Assembly (NCBI GenBank): GCA_029532625.1
Contig: JARFXM010000001.1
Location: 1,272,471 to 1,336,470 of the forward strand
Source of the DNA: Lomentospora prolificans
Lineage: Eukaryota; Ascomycota; Sordariomycetes; Microascales; Microascaceae
DNA length: 64,000 bases
Direction: 5' to 3'
Numbering within the stretch: position 1 is the first letter of the stretch; every line of letters starts with the position of its first letter. Under the pieces are notes generated by a model that saw only the letters and a list, made by a program, of their open reading frames with translations, had not been told where the DNA came from and did not search any database. The position numbers and the translations under genes were made by a program. This document shows, piece by piece, positions 1 through 11,838 of this stretch.

Positions 1-1100
1 CAGGGACCTGGACAAGCGCTTCGCCTAGACTATGTTTCTCGCATTCCGATCTGGGCTTGGAAGACATTATAATCTCCGCCTTTCCACACGCAAGCCTCCA
101 TGGCCTCCTCTGTCGTCGTCATATCATTCAATATTGTCCAGGGCATGGTTATGACGACGACTCCTCTCTTTTGTCAAAGGTTAGCAGCCTTTGCGCTAGA
201 GACTTCCCAAGGCTCCATTCAAATCAGCTACATCAGCCCGTGTTAACTCAACCATTGTTAGATATAGACGCGCCAGAGACCTCTTTAGACTCCGACATGC
301 TCTCGATTACAGACGATTCTGATGGATGAGAGTACCCTTCTCATTGTTGATAACATAGTCCGCTGCCTTATCTCGGACTATCGGCAAGCCCGATAAGCCA
401 CACCACCCTACTCGCTGGTCGAAAGTGGCGTTTAGCTTGAATGATTCTACGGAGTCGAACGAGCCGCAAGCATACAGCTCTTCAAGAGCGAGGGCCGAAT
501 CCTCTATTAGCCGCTGGCGTATGGGCAACCTCGCAGCCGTACGGGGTCAGCAAAGTTATATTACCACCCAGACTTCCATCTTCTGGCGTACGACGGCATC
601 CCGTCCACTTTCGGCGAGGACTTTTTAGAAAACGGCGTCGTTACCGAGGGACTCTGTGCCGCAACGTTTACCAGCGAAACAGCCAGTCATTTCCGACCCC
701 CCTGAGCCAAACTCTTCCCAATCAGAAATCGAATGCTTTGGGATGGCGTTTTTCTTGGGACTGAAAGAGGTTTTGCAATTACTCTCAGCAGTTACACATC
801 TCTGTCACACGGTGTTTTACCTAGGCGTGATAGAAATAGATGAGCGTTTGCTCGGTGGCTAAACATGGTCAAGATCTCGCATGAACTTGCCCGGCTTGAC
901 GAGGGTGGGCTTGAGCTTGTTCAGCGATGCGGGTTTGCACACAACTGAAATCAATGGTTTGGGATTTCAGATTCGACTGCATCATCGGGGCGTCCCTATT
1001 CTAGAAGCGGAGGTGCTGTGTTGGTGCAAGGGAACTCGGTCTGCTATTTTGACCCATGGGTGATGGGTGTTTAAAAAAAAGACATACTGAGCTATGAAGA
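1..1100 (+). pseudogene. Decayed gene remnant, unidentified
   Basis: No intact gene is visible, but base composition is normal (not RIP-mutated) and several plus-strand stretches read like coding sequence in shifting frames. One lies at about 530-690 (peptide includes HLLAYDGIPSTFGEDFL, then VVTEGLCAATFTSETASHF). A second frame runs at 656-862. Around 870-1060 a peptide with LARLDEGGLELVQRCGF is followed by a frame ending SVCYFDPWVMGV. The pieces are separated by stops and frame changes and no splice model joins them convincingly. I do not recognise the family. It could also be the end of a gene lying left of the window. Confidence 0.25.
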
Positions 1101-1578
1101 AGAGAGAGTGCCAGCCAGCCATGCATTCCTTAGTTAGCGCTTTCTTCCCCCAACTTTTCCTCTAGCCTACGCTCATAAAAATATTTTTCCATGCAATTCC
1201 TCTCGAAAATGCAACCCAGCGGACCATCATAGCGCCTTCACCTTAGTGCCAGCCGAGCAAGCGCATACGAATACGAGGCACGTGAGGCGCTCCGTCGCAT
1301 ATCAAGTACAATGATATTAATAGTTTGTAGAAGTCGATGGCTGAGAAGGATTAGGCACTACGAACACGGCAGCCTTGGAAGAGTGAAAGTGAGAAAGGCC
1401 AAGTGGACATGGATTAACAAGCAGTTCGTCTTTGAACATCAATAGTAATTATTGGCAGCTTAATAATAGTATGATGTATCATTATTCTAATTCCCCCTAA
1501 TCACACCATTCCCATTATGGAACCCTCCTTTTTTTTATAAAATATCAAATTACACAGATCATAATAACATCTATTACC
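1101..1578. other. Intergenic, 3' flank of the P450 gene
   Basis: Non-coding sequence, AT-rich toward 1440-1570, lying downstream of the minus-strand P450 stop codon. No RNA gene, repeat or convincing ORF was seen. Its poly-T and AT-rich stretches are compatible with the P450 3' UTR and polyadenylation region. Confidence 0.5.
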
Positions 1579-3365
1579 TCAGTCGTACTCCCGTCTCGTC
1601 CAGCGAATGAACGAAGGCTGGGGGGGGCGAGCAAACATGGAGGTGTGATCGGTGGGAGGCACGACGCCAACCTTTCCGTCCATGGTCTGAAGCTTGAATT
1701 CACGAACAATAGTGGCGACAATCACACCCAGATTCAGGTAAGCAAACTTTTCACCAATGCAGCGGTGGCGGCCGGCGCCGAAGGGGATGTACGGGCTCTT
1801 GGTGCCCTTGGAGACGGCGCCGTATCCGTAGTCGACGGTGTCGTCAGCGCTCTCGTCGGTTTGCTGGTGAGGATTGTCCCATCGATGAGGGTTCCAACTC
1901 TTGGCGTCCTTAAAGAACACGTCGCTTGCGGCCGTCACCATGGGCGAGGCGAGGAGAACCTTGTCGGTGCCGACGATGTAAGGGGTTCCGGCGATGGGCA
2001 GGGGGTTCTTGACTTTGCGGAGGACGGAGTGGATCGAGCCGTGTAGGCGGAGGGTCTCCTTGACGACGTCCTTTAGGAGGGGAAGCTTGTCGAGGTCAGA
2101 GTATTTGAGGGGGGGAAGGCGGCCCTTCTTGCCGCAGCCGAGGTTCTGCATCTGCTCCTGGAAGAGCTCCTCGGCGATGTCGGGGTGGGCGGCTAGGCGG
2201 AGTAGAATCCATCCGCTGGCGGAAGAAGACGAGTGCTGGCCACCCATGAGTAGCGTGATCATCATGCAAGCGATTTCGCTATCGGGAACGGGGGTTCCGT
2301 TCTTGTAGCTGGATTCCATGAGGTTCCAGATCATATCGTCTTCGGCGTCCTCGGGACGGCCAGTCTTGCGACGCTCCTTGATAATGTCCTCGTAGATTGC
2401 TCGCATCTTGTTGTGGGCAGCGTCTCGGCGGCGGTTTCGGGGAAGGGGTAACCAGGGGAAGAGGAAATTGACGGGAGTAAAGCCCTAGTTAATATTATTA
2501 GCGGGAGGGTATTGATATTGGTGGGTAATAGGACAAAAGCCCGTGTTTATCTTGTGCTGGGGATGATCACACTCACCATGTCAAGGTCATGATACAGCCT
2601 AGCAAAATCGGTCGTCAATTTCTGACGCACCTCTTTGCCTTGCAGTGACCGCGAGGCCGTGAATAGGGTGATATGAGACATGGCACCCGAGATATCCACG
2701 ACACCCGACTCGCCTTTCCAGGCGGGGCTACCCTTGATGTAGTCCAGCACTTCCTTCTCGATGAGGGGCACATACGACTCCAAGGCTTTTTGCGTTAGTC
2801 CGAACTTGACAAACTTCTTCTGCTCCATGAATTTCGAGTTGGGGCAGTCGTAGACGACATCCTTTCCGAACACGGGAATGGTAAGGGGCCCGTAGATCTC
2901 GGCGGCGTCGATGTCCTGGAGCTTTCCGTTGAGGATGAAGTCGTTGCCTTCGATGCCGAGGTAGCAGGTGATTTTTCTGCCAAAGAGGGTGAAGGTGAAG
3001 ACATCACCGTACTTTTGTAAGTTATTAGCAGCTGGTATCAGTCAGGGGCTCGCGAAGCACGGATGAGGTTTCTCTGGCCAGAAAAGAGAAGAAGGAACAC
3101 ACACCTTTGCCCGGTACTTCTCGAAGAAGCCCACGGGATCCATGCCGTAGGACACGGCATTTCCAATGTAGGGTATCCAATGAAAGACAGCCGGCGGTTC
3201 GGTCTTGCTACGAAAGAGGAATTGGCGCACGATACTGACGAAAAGCGTGACGATGATTGCAATGAAGCCATAGGCTGCCAGTCGTAATACAGGAGCTGGC
3301 GTCTGCGGCAGCTCCATGAGCGTCATTATGGCGGCAGTGCCTGCTGGATTCCAAGTGGAGTTCAT
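1579..3365 (-). CDS. cyp51A: Sterol 14-alpha-demethylase, CYP51A-like cytochrome P450
   Basis: The spliced model has three exons on the minus strand: 3365-3105, 3011-2577 and 2484-1579. Both introns are phase 0 (93 and 92 nt) with GT...AG ends, giving 533 aa, the usual CYP51 size. An N-terminal hydrophobic anchor (about residues 28-50) predicts ER-membrane location. The substrate-recognition segment reads VVYDCPNSK, the I-helix has GGQHSSSS (about 313-320), the K-helix has ETLR (E375, R378) and the haem loop reads FGAGRHRCIG with Cys474 as thiolate ligand. The family removes the 14-alpha methyl of lanosterol/eburicol in ergosterol synthesis and is the azole target. Family memory places it nearer CYP51A than CYP51B (ALESYVPLIEKEVLDY, GFTPVNF). 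The I-helix Gly where most fungal CYP51 have Ala (MGGQ instead of MAGQ) is unusual. It appears intact and expressible, and is probably an additional paralogue rather than the sole housekeeping copy (inference). Confidence 0.93.
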
Positions 3366-4439
3366 CGCGAGTGGCGTGACCTAACTCCGGGAAAAGGGAC
3401 GGAGGGCAAGATGAAGAAGGGTGCAGAGTCGAAAGGGGGAGTAATAATAGGAGGGCTCCCTTCTGGCGGCTTTTAAACATCTTGGTCCTCTTTTTTTTTC
3501 CCGATTACGATGGATGAGATGAACTAATACTACCTTGGCGTGAGTACAGCGCCGTCTGGGATTCAGCGGGTACAGTCATATACAATCATACTATCTAGTG
3601 TAAATCTTGGACGATTTGCGAGAGCCTGCCTGGCGACAAGCTTGTCTGGCCATCCTCGCCGCCGGTTAAGCGAGCGGCTGGTAGTTAGGTACTGAAGAAT
3701 TCACAACCCGAATACGAATGCGGACCGAATACGACAGTGCCGCCGCCAGCGCGTCCGCGCGTTTAACGCTCTTCGCCTGAGACTGTAGAGCAAAAAAAAT
3801 AATCTCCAAGCCGGGCTTAACATTAGCGTCGCCTTTAATTTATCGCCATCAAAGAGTGGGCTGACACCTCTCCCAAAGTTGATTGGCATTGGCCAGTCGA
3901 ATTGCCCATCGACTGTGGAGCTTAGCTTGGAGATGAAAATTGAAGGGTTCACGCCTGGCTCCCTCAGCAGGGAGAAGCCGGGAGAGTGAAGGAACAACAG
4001 TGGCTGGCGATTATGCTTTCCCTTCTCTTCCGCCATTGCAGCCAGGCCGTGCACGCGCATCTGTTGGTGAATTGCCTGGCACTTGCCTGGAGACTGGCAA
4101 CCCGAAAAATGTAGTAGGTCGCTCGCCTCTTTGATTCCAAGGACACAGAGGGCCTGGCTACTCAAGATATAGAGATATAATGCATGTGAGTAATAAAAGG
4201 TTTCAAGTAGCTTCACGGAGCAAAAACGGACCGTATAGCGGTTTCATCGTGCAGCTTCCCCCTTCTTCTATTCTCTATATTACTTTCTAGACAGGCGAGC
4301 GTGTTGCGGCCCTTTGGAGGGATATAGGGTTTGATAACCCTCTTTGTCAATCGGGTTGATTGAGTGTATTCAATGAAAGAAGGGGAAGTGGCGGGGTTGC
4401 GATGAGTTCAGCGACAGGTGTCTGTCTCTTCGAGGCAGG

Positions 4440-4468
<29 letters not shown>
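4440..4468. repeat. Poly-A homopolymer tract (29 nt)
   Basis: An uninterrupted run of 29 A on the plus strand, followed by a purine-rich stretch of GA/AA steps. No retroelement 3' end or target duplication was found next to it, so it is called only as a homopolymer microsatellite. Length may be affected by sequencing error. Confidence 0.8.
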
Positions 4469-4472
<4 letters not shown>

Positions 4473-5059
4473 GAGAGAAAGATAAAAAGAGCTGCCTATC
4501 GAAAAAAGATCGGAATGAATTGATGAGGTGGAGTCGGAAGCAGGCGGACAGGGGATCGCCGATCGTTCGATGTCTTTTTTTTCAGCCCTGCCTGACCTGG
4601 TGGCGAGGGGCACTCATTGTCGGAGCCAGGCAGGAAGTTAATTTAATAGTCTGCCCATCAACTCTAAAACTGCGTAGGTCTACAATCGTCGTCCGCAGAG
4701 GTTTGCGATAATATCTGCTGTAAGCAATTGATAGATTATCGGATACTTCTGGACAAACTTGATCCCATAAGCCGCCTTGATTCGCCCAACTGGAACCAGC
4801 GAGGATATTATACTGGTGCTCGAGCCGTGCCTCTCACCATGCAAAGGTCGAGTACGAAATTTCTTGAGTGGATCGGGAAGCTAATCGATCAATGCGGTTT
4901 GTTGAGAATGCCCCATCACCGGTAGCCGAAGATGTGCATCGTTTCTACATTGCTCTTATTATGGAAATAGCTGGAGATATTCCTAATTGTAACCTGGGAG
5001 CTGCAGCCGGGGCCAAATTGAGCAAAGCTCGGGTCACGTCAGATGCATTGTTGCTCTTT

Positions 5060-5076
5060 AAAAAAAAAAAAAAAAA
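5060..5076. repeat. Poly-A tract (17 nt) with AT-rich tail
   Basis: Seventeen A followed by GTATAAAAAAG and further A-rich sequence to about 5110. It resembles the tail of a retroposed copy, but no coding sequence or RNA gene was recognised upstream. Reported as low-complexity DNA only. Confidence 0.6.
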
Positions 5077-5532
5077 GTATAAAAAAGAATATTAAAAAGA
5101 AAAATAGAAAATTATTTACTGCTTAAGATATTTCAAGTCTAAATTAGAATTTAATACCATGTATAAAACGACAATGAGAGTCTAGAATCCCAAGATTCGC
5201 GCGCGCGAATAGAAGTCAGTGCTGGCCATTGATCAGAGTCGATAATAGTAGGGGCGTACTTTAAATGGTTCCGAATATCAACCACCCTCGTGAACCGGGT
5301 GTTCCATCATCTAACAGATTTAGGCACCAGAATTTCCAAGCTGCCTCAAGCCAGGAGTAGCAATTACATCATTGAGAGCCCCTTGATAACTAATAATCCG
5401 TGATTACAGATCCAGGACTCATCATCTTTGCAGGCCCCAAACTTACCAGAAACTGTATCAACGACAGACACTAATACTTATGCGCTTACAGTTGACATGG
5501 CCCTGCTACGTAGCATTCATTGCCGTGACCCG

Positions 5533-7392
5533 TCAGGCAAAGATATCCTGAAGCCAATACCGGCATCGGGAACCCGCGGCGCGATCTTTTACTACCTCAT
5601 AGTCCGACGATGCCGCGTATTCATTGGCAACATGGAGGATTCTGGCACCTGTTCCATAGACAGGCAACTTCCTAGCCTTGCTTCCATGTTTCGCACCGAG
5701 AACTGTAAAATCAACGATCCAGCTCTGCATCGCTTCCGCCGTCTTCACATCGATGGGGACTCCGAATATGTCGGTCTCCCCGCCGTCGTAGAGGGAGTAA
5801 GATACATCCTGTGCATGTATACCAGGACACATGTCAAAGTAATATCCCCTCGTACGGTTGCGGTACGCTAGATTGACGCCGAAAGCGTGACAGTCAAATA
5901 TCGCTTCACCGGTCGCAAGCATCAGTCTCTCGGTATGGTTTCTGTACGGCTGCGCTCCCGACATATCCGGTGGGTAGATCTCGGTGGCTAGAATGTTCAG
6001 TTTGTTGGGCTCCAAGTCAGGGAGGAGGCTAGAGAAATATCCCCTAAAGCCTTCGTCGTCTTCGACACGAGTGTCACTGAAGAGTCCGCCTTCCCTGCTG
6101 TTGTGAGAAACGAGGACTTCAACATCTTGATCAACCCTGCCTCTGAGCAAGAGACGAGAAAGAATGTCAGGGATAAACTTCCCATCCACATTGAGTTCTT
6201 CGTATTTTTGTTAGTCTCAACTGAAACATAATCTATTACATTCTGATAGCAGTGGCAGAACTTACGAAAGATAGTATTTGCAATTGACCCGTTACCGACC
6301 ATCGCTTTGTTGGACGCTTGGAGTTCTGCCTCTGGCAAAGCCTTCAGTTCGTCGTAGGTATCTAAGCCAGTAGTTTCCAAAAGGTAATCGTAGACAGGTT
6401 CGTACTGGTCGGCGTGGAGTATGGGCTTGATCGCAGGACTCTGGATGATTGCCCGCTGAAAAGGCGACGAGCCATCCTCTCCGCCAAACGCTGCGAGTTG
6501 TGCTAGAACGCTGCCGCCACCGGCGGACTCTCCAATTAATGTAACCTGGTCAGGGTCACCACCAAACCTGTGTATATTACTTTGCACCCATTTGAGGGAT
6601 AATCTCTGGTCGTAGAGTCCCGCATTGGACACAATGTCGTCCATTCCCCGCTTGCGCGGTGGAAAGCCAAAGACACCACTGGGTGGGTTATTAGTCCGAG
6701 TGTATCAAAGAGTCACTCCTTGTCCGTAATACTAAACCAGTGCACTTACAGCCGATAATTCATGGTTACCACAATCATTCCACCCCGACCGTCTTTGAGA
6801 CTATGGGCAACAATGCCAGTCGCGTCAATCGCTTCCTTGGACCATTTGGTATACCCGCCACCATGTATCCAAACCAAGACCGGCCTCTTCTCTCGGAAGC
6901 GGTCATTCCAGATTTGCTTCGGCACATAGACATCCAGAAGCAGGCAATCCTCCGATTGAACCAAGCCCTCTGAACTTCCAAGCGCTAGGTCTGAGGAATT
7001 CCCGCAAGCGGCAGCATACTCGCGCACGATGGGCAAAGTATACGCGGAATTGTTCCCCGTAGCTTGATAGCAGATTCGTGTGTTCAAGCCGTCATCGATG
7101 GTACGATTGATTGTAACCCTGGGAATGGGAGCTTTGAATCGGAGGTCACCGACTGGCGGTTCGGCATAGGGGATGTTCTTGAAGATGTAGTGTAATGGCC
7201 GAGTTGCCTTGAACTCGGGTCAGTTCCAACACACCAAGCGCTTCAGAAGGAGAAATGAGGGTCGCATACATTCTCAATTGCGCGATGCCTTGATGTCCCA
7301 AGATCGACAACGGGGGGACAAGCATGTCGGCCACCGACAAAAACGACACCACTCGAAATTAATGCAAACACAATGGCTACAGCTAAAAACAT
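5533..7392 (-). CDS. Secreted type-B carboxylesterase (alpha/beta hydrolase)
   Basis: The spliced model has four exons on the minus strand: 7392-7270, 7213-6750, 6678-6266 and 6197-5533. The introns are 56, 71 and 68 nt with GT...AG ends, giving 554 aa, typical for the COesterase family. The ATG at 7392 opens a hydrophobic signal peptide (about residues 1-20), so secretion is expected. Conserved blocks in order: NIPYAEPPVGDLRF, SEDCLLLDVYVP, the oxyanion segment WIHGGGY, VTMNYRLGVFGFP, the nucleophile elbow GESAGGG (Ser247), an acidic residue near Glu369 (SHNSREGGLF) and the triad His461 in GIHAQDVSY. The family hydrolyses carboxylic esters; substrate cannot be told here. The first intron is the least certain: its borders are good, but the downstream start of exon 2 rests on frame and family resemblance. 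No inactivating change was seen. Confidence 0.9.
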
Positions 7393-7835
7393 GATGTTCG
7401 TCAGTTTACTGTCCAGGAGACAAAATCGGGGAATAGAAGAATAATAGGCCCCCTTTCCCCCTCCCGGGACAGGTCTTTATGAGGGTGTCGCTGACTGGTA
7501 ATGCTAGCCAATGCGAGGAAGCTCTTAAGCGATATTAATACTCGGAACCGGGTAATAAAGAGGCCGCCTTCCCAGTATCTGGGGAAAATGCAGTGGCACT
7601 AAGAATATGCCGGTTGGTGCGGGGAAACCCGAAGGACCTCTCCAAAAACTCATGGATGTGCTTGGATTAGCATCCATGGATGGATATAAGTGATCAATTG
7701 TTAACCAAGCTGTGCATATGTAAGCTGCCATCTTACACCCCTCACTTTCAGCGAACAAGGCCCTCTAATCCTTCCAATCCCTGTTCCCATATAGGTTTAA
7801 TCCCTCTATTCTGCCACAACAGCAATTAGGGTCTA
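7393..7835. other. Esterase upstream region, up to RIP boundary
   Basis: Ordinary-composition DNA upstream of the esterase start, expected to contain its promoter. Pyrimidine/purine-rich patches lie near 7440-7470. No gene was recognised. From about 7840 composition switches abruptly to RIP-mutated DNA. The segment 7689-7793 shares two exact motifs with 34,701-34,799 (see findings). Confidence 0.5.
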
Positions 7836-7839
7836 GTAC

Positions 7840-9831
7840 CAGTCAGAACCCTCTATAGGCAGAAACTAATACTAGTACTATCTATACTATACATATACTT
7901 CATAGGGGCTATATCCCCTATTTTATAATAAGTACTAGTATAGTATAAATACTACTATACTAGCCTATCCTCTATAGTATAATTATTAGTAATCCTCCCC
8001 TTTTTAGTCCTTACTAATATCCTCTATAGATCTACTACTTTCTCCTCCCCCTTCCTCCTTTATAATCCTATCTAGTATAGTATCTCCTACTACTACTACT
8101 TTAATCTCCTCTAACTCTTTAAGCTAGTCCTATAGCTATACTACTAGGTTATATATTAGGATATATCCTATATATATCACTTATTATAAGATTAGCTTAG
8201 AGGTATTAAGCTTCCTTATAGTATAGTATAGTTAATTAGAAGTATATAGCTAGTTATCTAGGTAATAGATATATACTAGTAAGTATAAGAGGACTAGATA
8301 TATAAAGGACTTTATATTAGTCTTATATTTATAAGTTAGAGAGTCTACTATATATATCTATAATAAGTAGTCTTATAGGTTTATATATCTTATCTAAGCC
8401 TATATTAAAAAGCTACTCTAGGTTTATATAAGGCCCTTATATACTCTATAGATATCCTTACTATTCTAGTTAGGTAATATACCTTTATAGGATACTTCTA
8501 AATAAGTATTAATAGTAACTAAGTATATAGAGATTTACTTCTTCTATTCTTTAGTAGTTATTACCTATATCTATCTAGATAGGATATTATTATATTCCTT
8601 ATAGGGGTAGAAGTAACCTCTTACTATATATTAGCTATTATAGGGCTTAATAGTCTTTATAGCCTAATAGTATAAATCCTTAGACTTAAATTAGTAGTCC
8701 CTTTAATTAAGGAGACTTATAGTATACTAGTTAAAGTAGAGGTCTAGGGGGAGGATATTAATCTTAGTTATAACTACTAGATTAGGTATTATTCTATAGG
8801 CCTTTATAACTATATATATATAAGCTATTTAAGTTATATTAAGTTATAAGGTAGCTCTTATTAGGATTTACTAATCTTTTAGGGTTAAAGTATACTAGAT
8901 AGCTATACTATAGACTACTATACTATAGATAACTATAGTAAAGATAGTATAAGCTTATAGGAGGTTTATACTTTATATCTTAGTAATAAAGTATATAAGT
9001 ATATACTACTAGGTCTAGAGTTTATACTAAACCTATTTAATATAAGTATAAAATTATAATTTCTAGTCTAGCTAGATACTAAGGAAGTAGGCTAAAGTAG
9101 CTAACCTTAGAGTAGTTATAATATCTAGCTAGATAGTATTTATAAAGGGCTAATATAACCTTCTAAAGTAGAGGAGTTTACTTTTCCTAGAGGAGAAGGA
9201 TATACCCCTCTCTATAGCCTACTACCTTATAGTATCCTATATACTCTCTAGTATATAATAGTATTTTTTAGGGGTTCTTCTAGGGGTAAGGAGATTAGTA
9301 TTATCTATATATCCTAAGGCTATAACTCCCTAGTAAGTCTAGAGGTACTAGAAGAGTAGTATAGTAAAGAGGATAAATAGGATAGAAGAGAGGGGGGATC
9401 CCTAGGGGACCTTAGTAGTAGTAGATATAATCTCTAAGATATAGTTATTAAACTAAAGCTCTATAGTCTTATCTTTAAAGTAGTATTTAACCTAGGATAT
9501 TAGCTATACTAGGAGGTTTAGGGATTTAAGTATATAGATAAACTAGTAGTAGTTAATAGTATTAAATATACCCTAGAGATCTAGTTATAGGAGAGATATT
9601 ATAAAGTTATTCTACTATATCTTCTTAACTATATCTACTACTAGTTAAGTAGTTAGTTTAGTAGACTATATTTTATAATTACTTATTTAGCCCTTTAGGA
9701 GGATATAATTAGCTTCTATAGTATTAATAAGTTTCTAAGTAATAACCTTCTCTATAGTTTTACTTATTATACTAAGTAAAGTAATTAAGTATTAGGATTT
9801 AGGCTTATATAATTAAGAGTTATCCTTACTA
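7840..9831 (-). mobile_element. Tad1-type LINE, 3' half (RT core to C-terminus), RIP-mutated
   Basis: Read on the minus strand, this is the 3' portion of a non-LTR retrotransposon. From the junction at 9831 downward come RT segments resembling the Tad1 clade: a peptide ending GIFNTINYYQF, then VP*GSPLS (about 9388-9415, stop where Gln is expected) and GYIDNTNLL (about 9295-9320, the YADD box altered to YIDN). Further down (about 8300-8450) is a C-terminal segment like the Tad1 RNase-H-end region. Stops are almost all TAG or TAA at Gln or Trp positions, as RIP makes. The 5' portion continues at 31,664 because element 1 inserted between 9831 and 31,664. The 3' end is placed near 7840 by the composition change only; no poly-A tail is seen. 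Confidence 0.75.
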
Positions 9832-9836
9832 GGTTT
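9832..9836. repeat. Target-site duplication of element 1 (left, GGTTT)
   Basis: GGTTT directly precedes the left LTR of element 1 and recurs directly after the right LTR at 31,659-31,663. The LINE reading frame continues across the joined site, so the pair is a genuine 5-bp target-site duplication. Confidence 0.95.
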
Positions 9837-10269
9837 TGTCACGGGCCGATCCGGCCTCTTATGCAGGCCGGGCGGACAAGCATGGCAGAAAAGGGTAAAC
9901 TCCAGCGCAACCTGGAAAGACTAGGATTGGGTAGTACAACCTGGGCTAATTAATAGAGGACCGCACTTAGAACACAAGTAGTCTATAGGGGACTGTATTA
10001 GAGGCAAGTATAGTCTATAGAAGGACTATACCTTTAGGGCCTATAGTCCTAAGGAAGATGAAGTCTATATAAGTTATAGTTATTACTATTATATATTCTA
10101 GTTATTCTTTAGTTCTATAGTAGTTAATTTAAGTTACTCTATAAACTATACTTGAATATATATTATAGACTTTTATTATTACTATCTAACTACCTTACTT
10201 ATCTACTAATAGGCCTAACTATTCTAACCTTAAAGTAACTAATCCTATTAGAAGTATTAGAATATTATA
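9837..10269 (+). repeat. Element 1 5' LTR (433 bp)
   Basis: Starts TGTCACGGGCC. The inner end is RIP-altered (TATTATA where other copies show CATCACA). The first roughly 130 bp remain GC-containing and little mutated, while the inner part is AT-rich. Confidence 0.92.
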
Positions 10270-11833
10270 TATTAACTACTCCTATTTAGTAAGTAACCCT
10301 TTTAAATAGTAAAGAAACTAATAGTAGGAACTATAGTGAATGAAACTGCATCTAGTACTAGTATTATAGCTGCTAGTAAGGAATAGCTTACTAAAAAGAT
10401 TAAGGAACTTATAGAGCAACTTTAATAAGCCTGATAGTAGAATACTTAACTCTAGGAATAATACTAACTTATTATATATAAAGATATGTTATCTCTTTTC
10501 TAAACTATTATCTAATCTACTACTGATACTATTATAGAAGTAAGGAAGCCTAAGGTCTACTTTCTAGGACCTAAGAAGTTTGATAGAAGCTATATTAAGC
10601 TATAGTCCTTCCTTATATATATGAGGGTGTATTATAACTACTATAGAATTACTGATGCTACTACTAAAGTTACTAGTATAGTAGGATTCCTGGTTGGAGA
10701 TACTATAGTATAGTTTGAACTAACCTTATAGGACTACTATACTAGTAAACCTATATAATAAGACAATATGACTAAAAGTATGTTTAAAAACTATAATAAC
10801 TTTGAAGAAGCTATTAAAGGGGCTTTTAGAGATCTAGATAAAGACCAGACTATGAAATAAAAGCTTAGGGAAACCTGATAAAAGACTTTAGCCTTAGAAT
10901 ATATATCTAAGTTCTAATAAATTACTATATACCTTGAATAGGATAATGAATCTATAATTAAATACTTCTACTATAGGTTAAAGGATAAAGTAAAAGATGA
11001 AATTAATAAGATCCTGGATACTCCTATAGAACTTAGAAAGTATATAGACCTTACTATTAGGATTAATAACTAACTATATTAATAGTGACTAGAGAAATGC
11101 TAGAAGACACTATATAGTAGAGGATATAGTAAAAAATAGGAAGCTAATACTAGAAAATAATAGAATAGTAATACCTTATAGGGAACTTACCTAGGGCCTA
11201 TAGAACTTGATTCTACTATATGAAAAGATGACTATAGAATTAAGAAATGAATAGAGGACTATCTTAGTAAATGCTATACCTATGGCTATATAGGATATTT
11301 TATAAGAGAATACTAAAATAGAGGAAACTAGGGAGTAGGGAGAAAAGAATAAGGAGACTAAAAGAATAAGAGCTAGAGACCTATACCTTAAGGAAAAACC
11401 TAGAGTAATAATAAGTAAAGTAGGGCTAGTAATAAACCTACTACCTAGACTTAGACCTTAGCTAGTAGTACTATCCTAGACTACTAAGTTATATATTAGA
11501 CTGTATACTATGATGATAACTATTAAGTATACTATAATAGGAAGGATAGAGCTGGATACTACCTATAAAAACTATAAACCCTTATAACTATAGAAAGAGA
11601 AAAGGCTGGACTAAGTAACCTTAAAGCTAATAATATTGAAAAGGAGATGCTTATAGTACTTAAAAAGTACCTAGGAGTAGAAGTAAAAGAACTAAATATT
11701 GCTGTATTCTACTAGAAGTATCACAACTATAAGTAAGGCAAGAAACCACCTATAGAATACACTCAATATATGGAGTGGATCTGAATTACCTTGTAATAAT
11801 AATGAAAAGGGAAAGAGGTTAAGAACTAAGGAC
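10270..11833 (+). pseudogene. Element 1 gag (RIP-inactivated)
   Basis: After about 30-50 bp of leader, a plus-strand frame resembling retrotransposon gag runs to the element 2 insertion. Recognisable pieces include KKIKELIE, EVRKPKVYFLGPKKFD, a segment rich in Phe/Tyr (SFLIYMRVYYNY) and FKNYNNFEEAIKGAFRDLD. The frame is interrupted by many TAG/TAA and some TGA codons, most at positions where a Gln or Trp codon gives a sensible protein. A zinc-knuckle is not clear; a Tyr-rich segment near 11,510-11,570 may be a mutated Cys motif. No functional product is expected. Confidence 0.8.
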
Positions 11834-11838
11834 TTCCC
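11834..11838. repeat. Target-site duplication of element 2 (left, TTCCC)
   Basis: TTCCC ends the element 1 sequence immediately before the LTR of element 2 and recurs at 19,110-19,114. Removing element 2 and one copy restores the sequence seen uninterrupted in elements 2-4 on the opposite strand. Confidence 0.96.

Larger units (their letters stand above)
3366..5532. other. Intergenic region between P450 5' end and esterase 3' end
   Basis: About 2.2 kb with no supported gene. The first few hundred bases should hold the P450 promoter (the gene reads leftward), and a T-rich run near 3490-3500 is its only visible mark. Short open frames here, including one of 171 codons on the minus strand at 3701-4216, lack any family resemblance and contain low-complexity runs. 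Two homopolymer A tracts (4440-4468 and 5060-5076) and an AT-rich patch (5055-5130) are present. Confidence 0.5.

Noticed and set aside
1645..2308. Plus-strand open frames overlapping the P450
   Set aside because: Shadows of the strongly supported minus-strand CYP51 exon 3.
3701..4216. 171-codon minus-strand frame between the P450 and esterase genes
   Set aside because: No recognisable domain and a low-complexity peptide; an opposing shadow frame is also open.
7525..7758. 77-codon minus-strand frame upstream of the esterase
   Set aside because: No domain, lies in the likely promoter region, and contains no homologous block.
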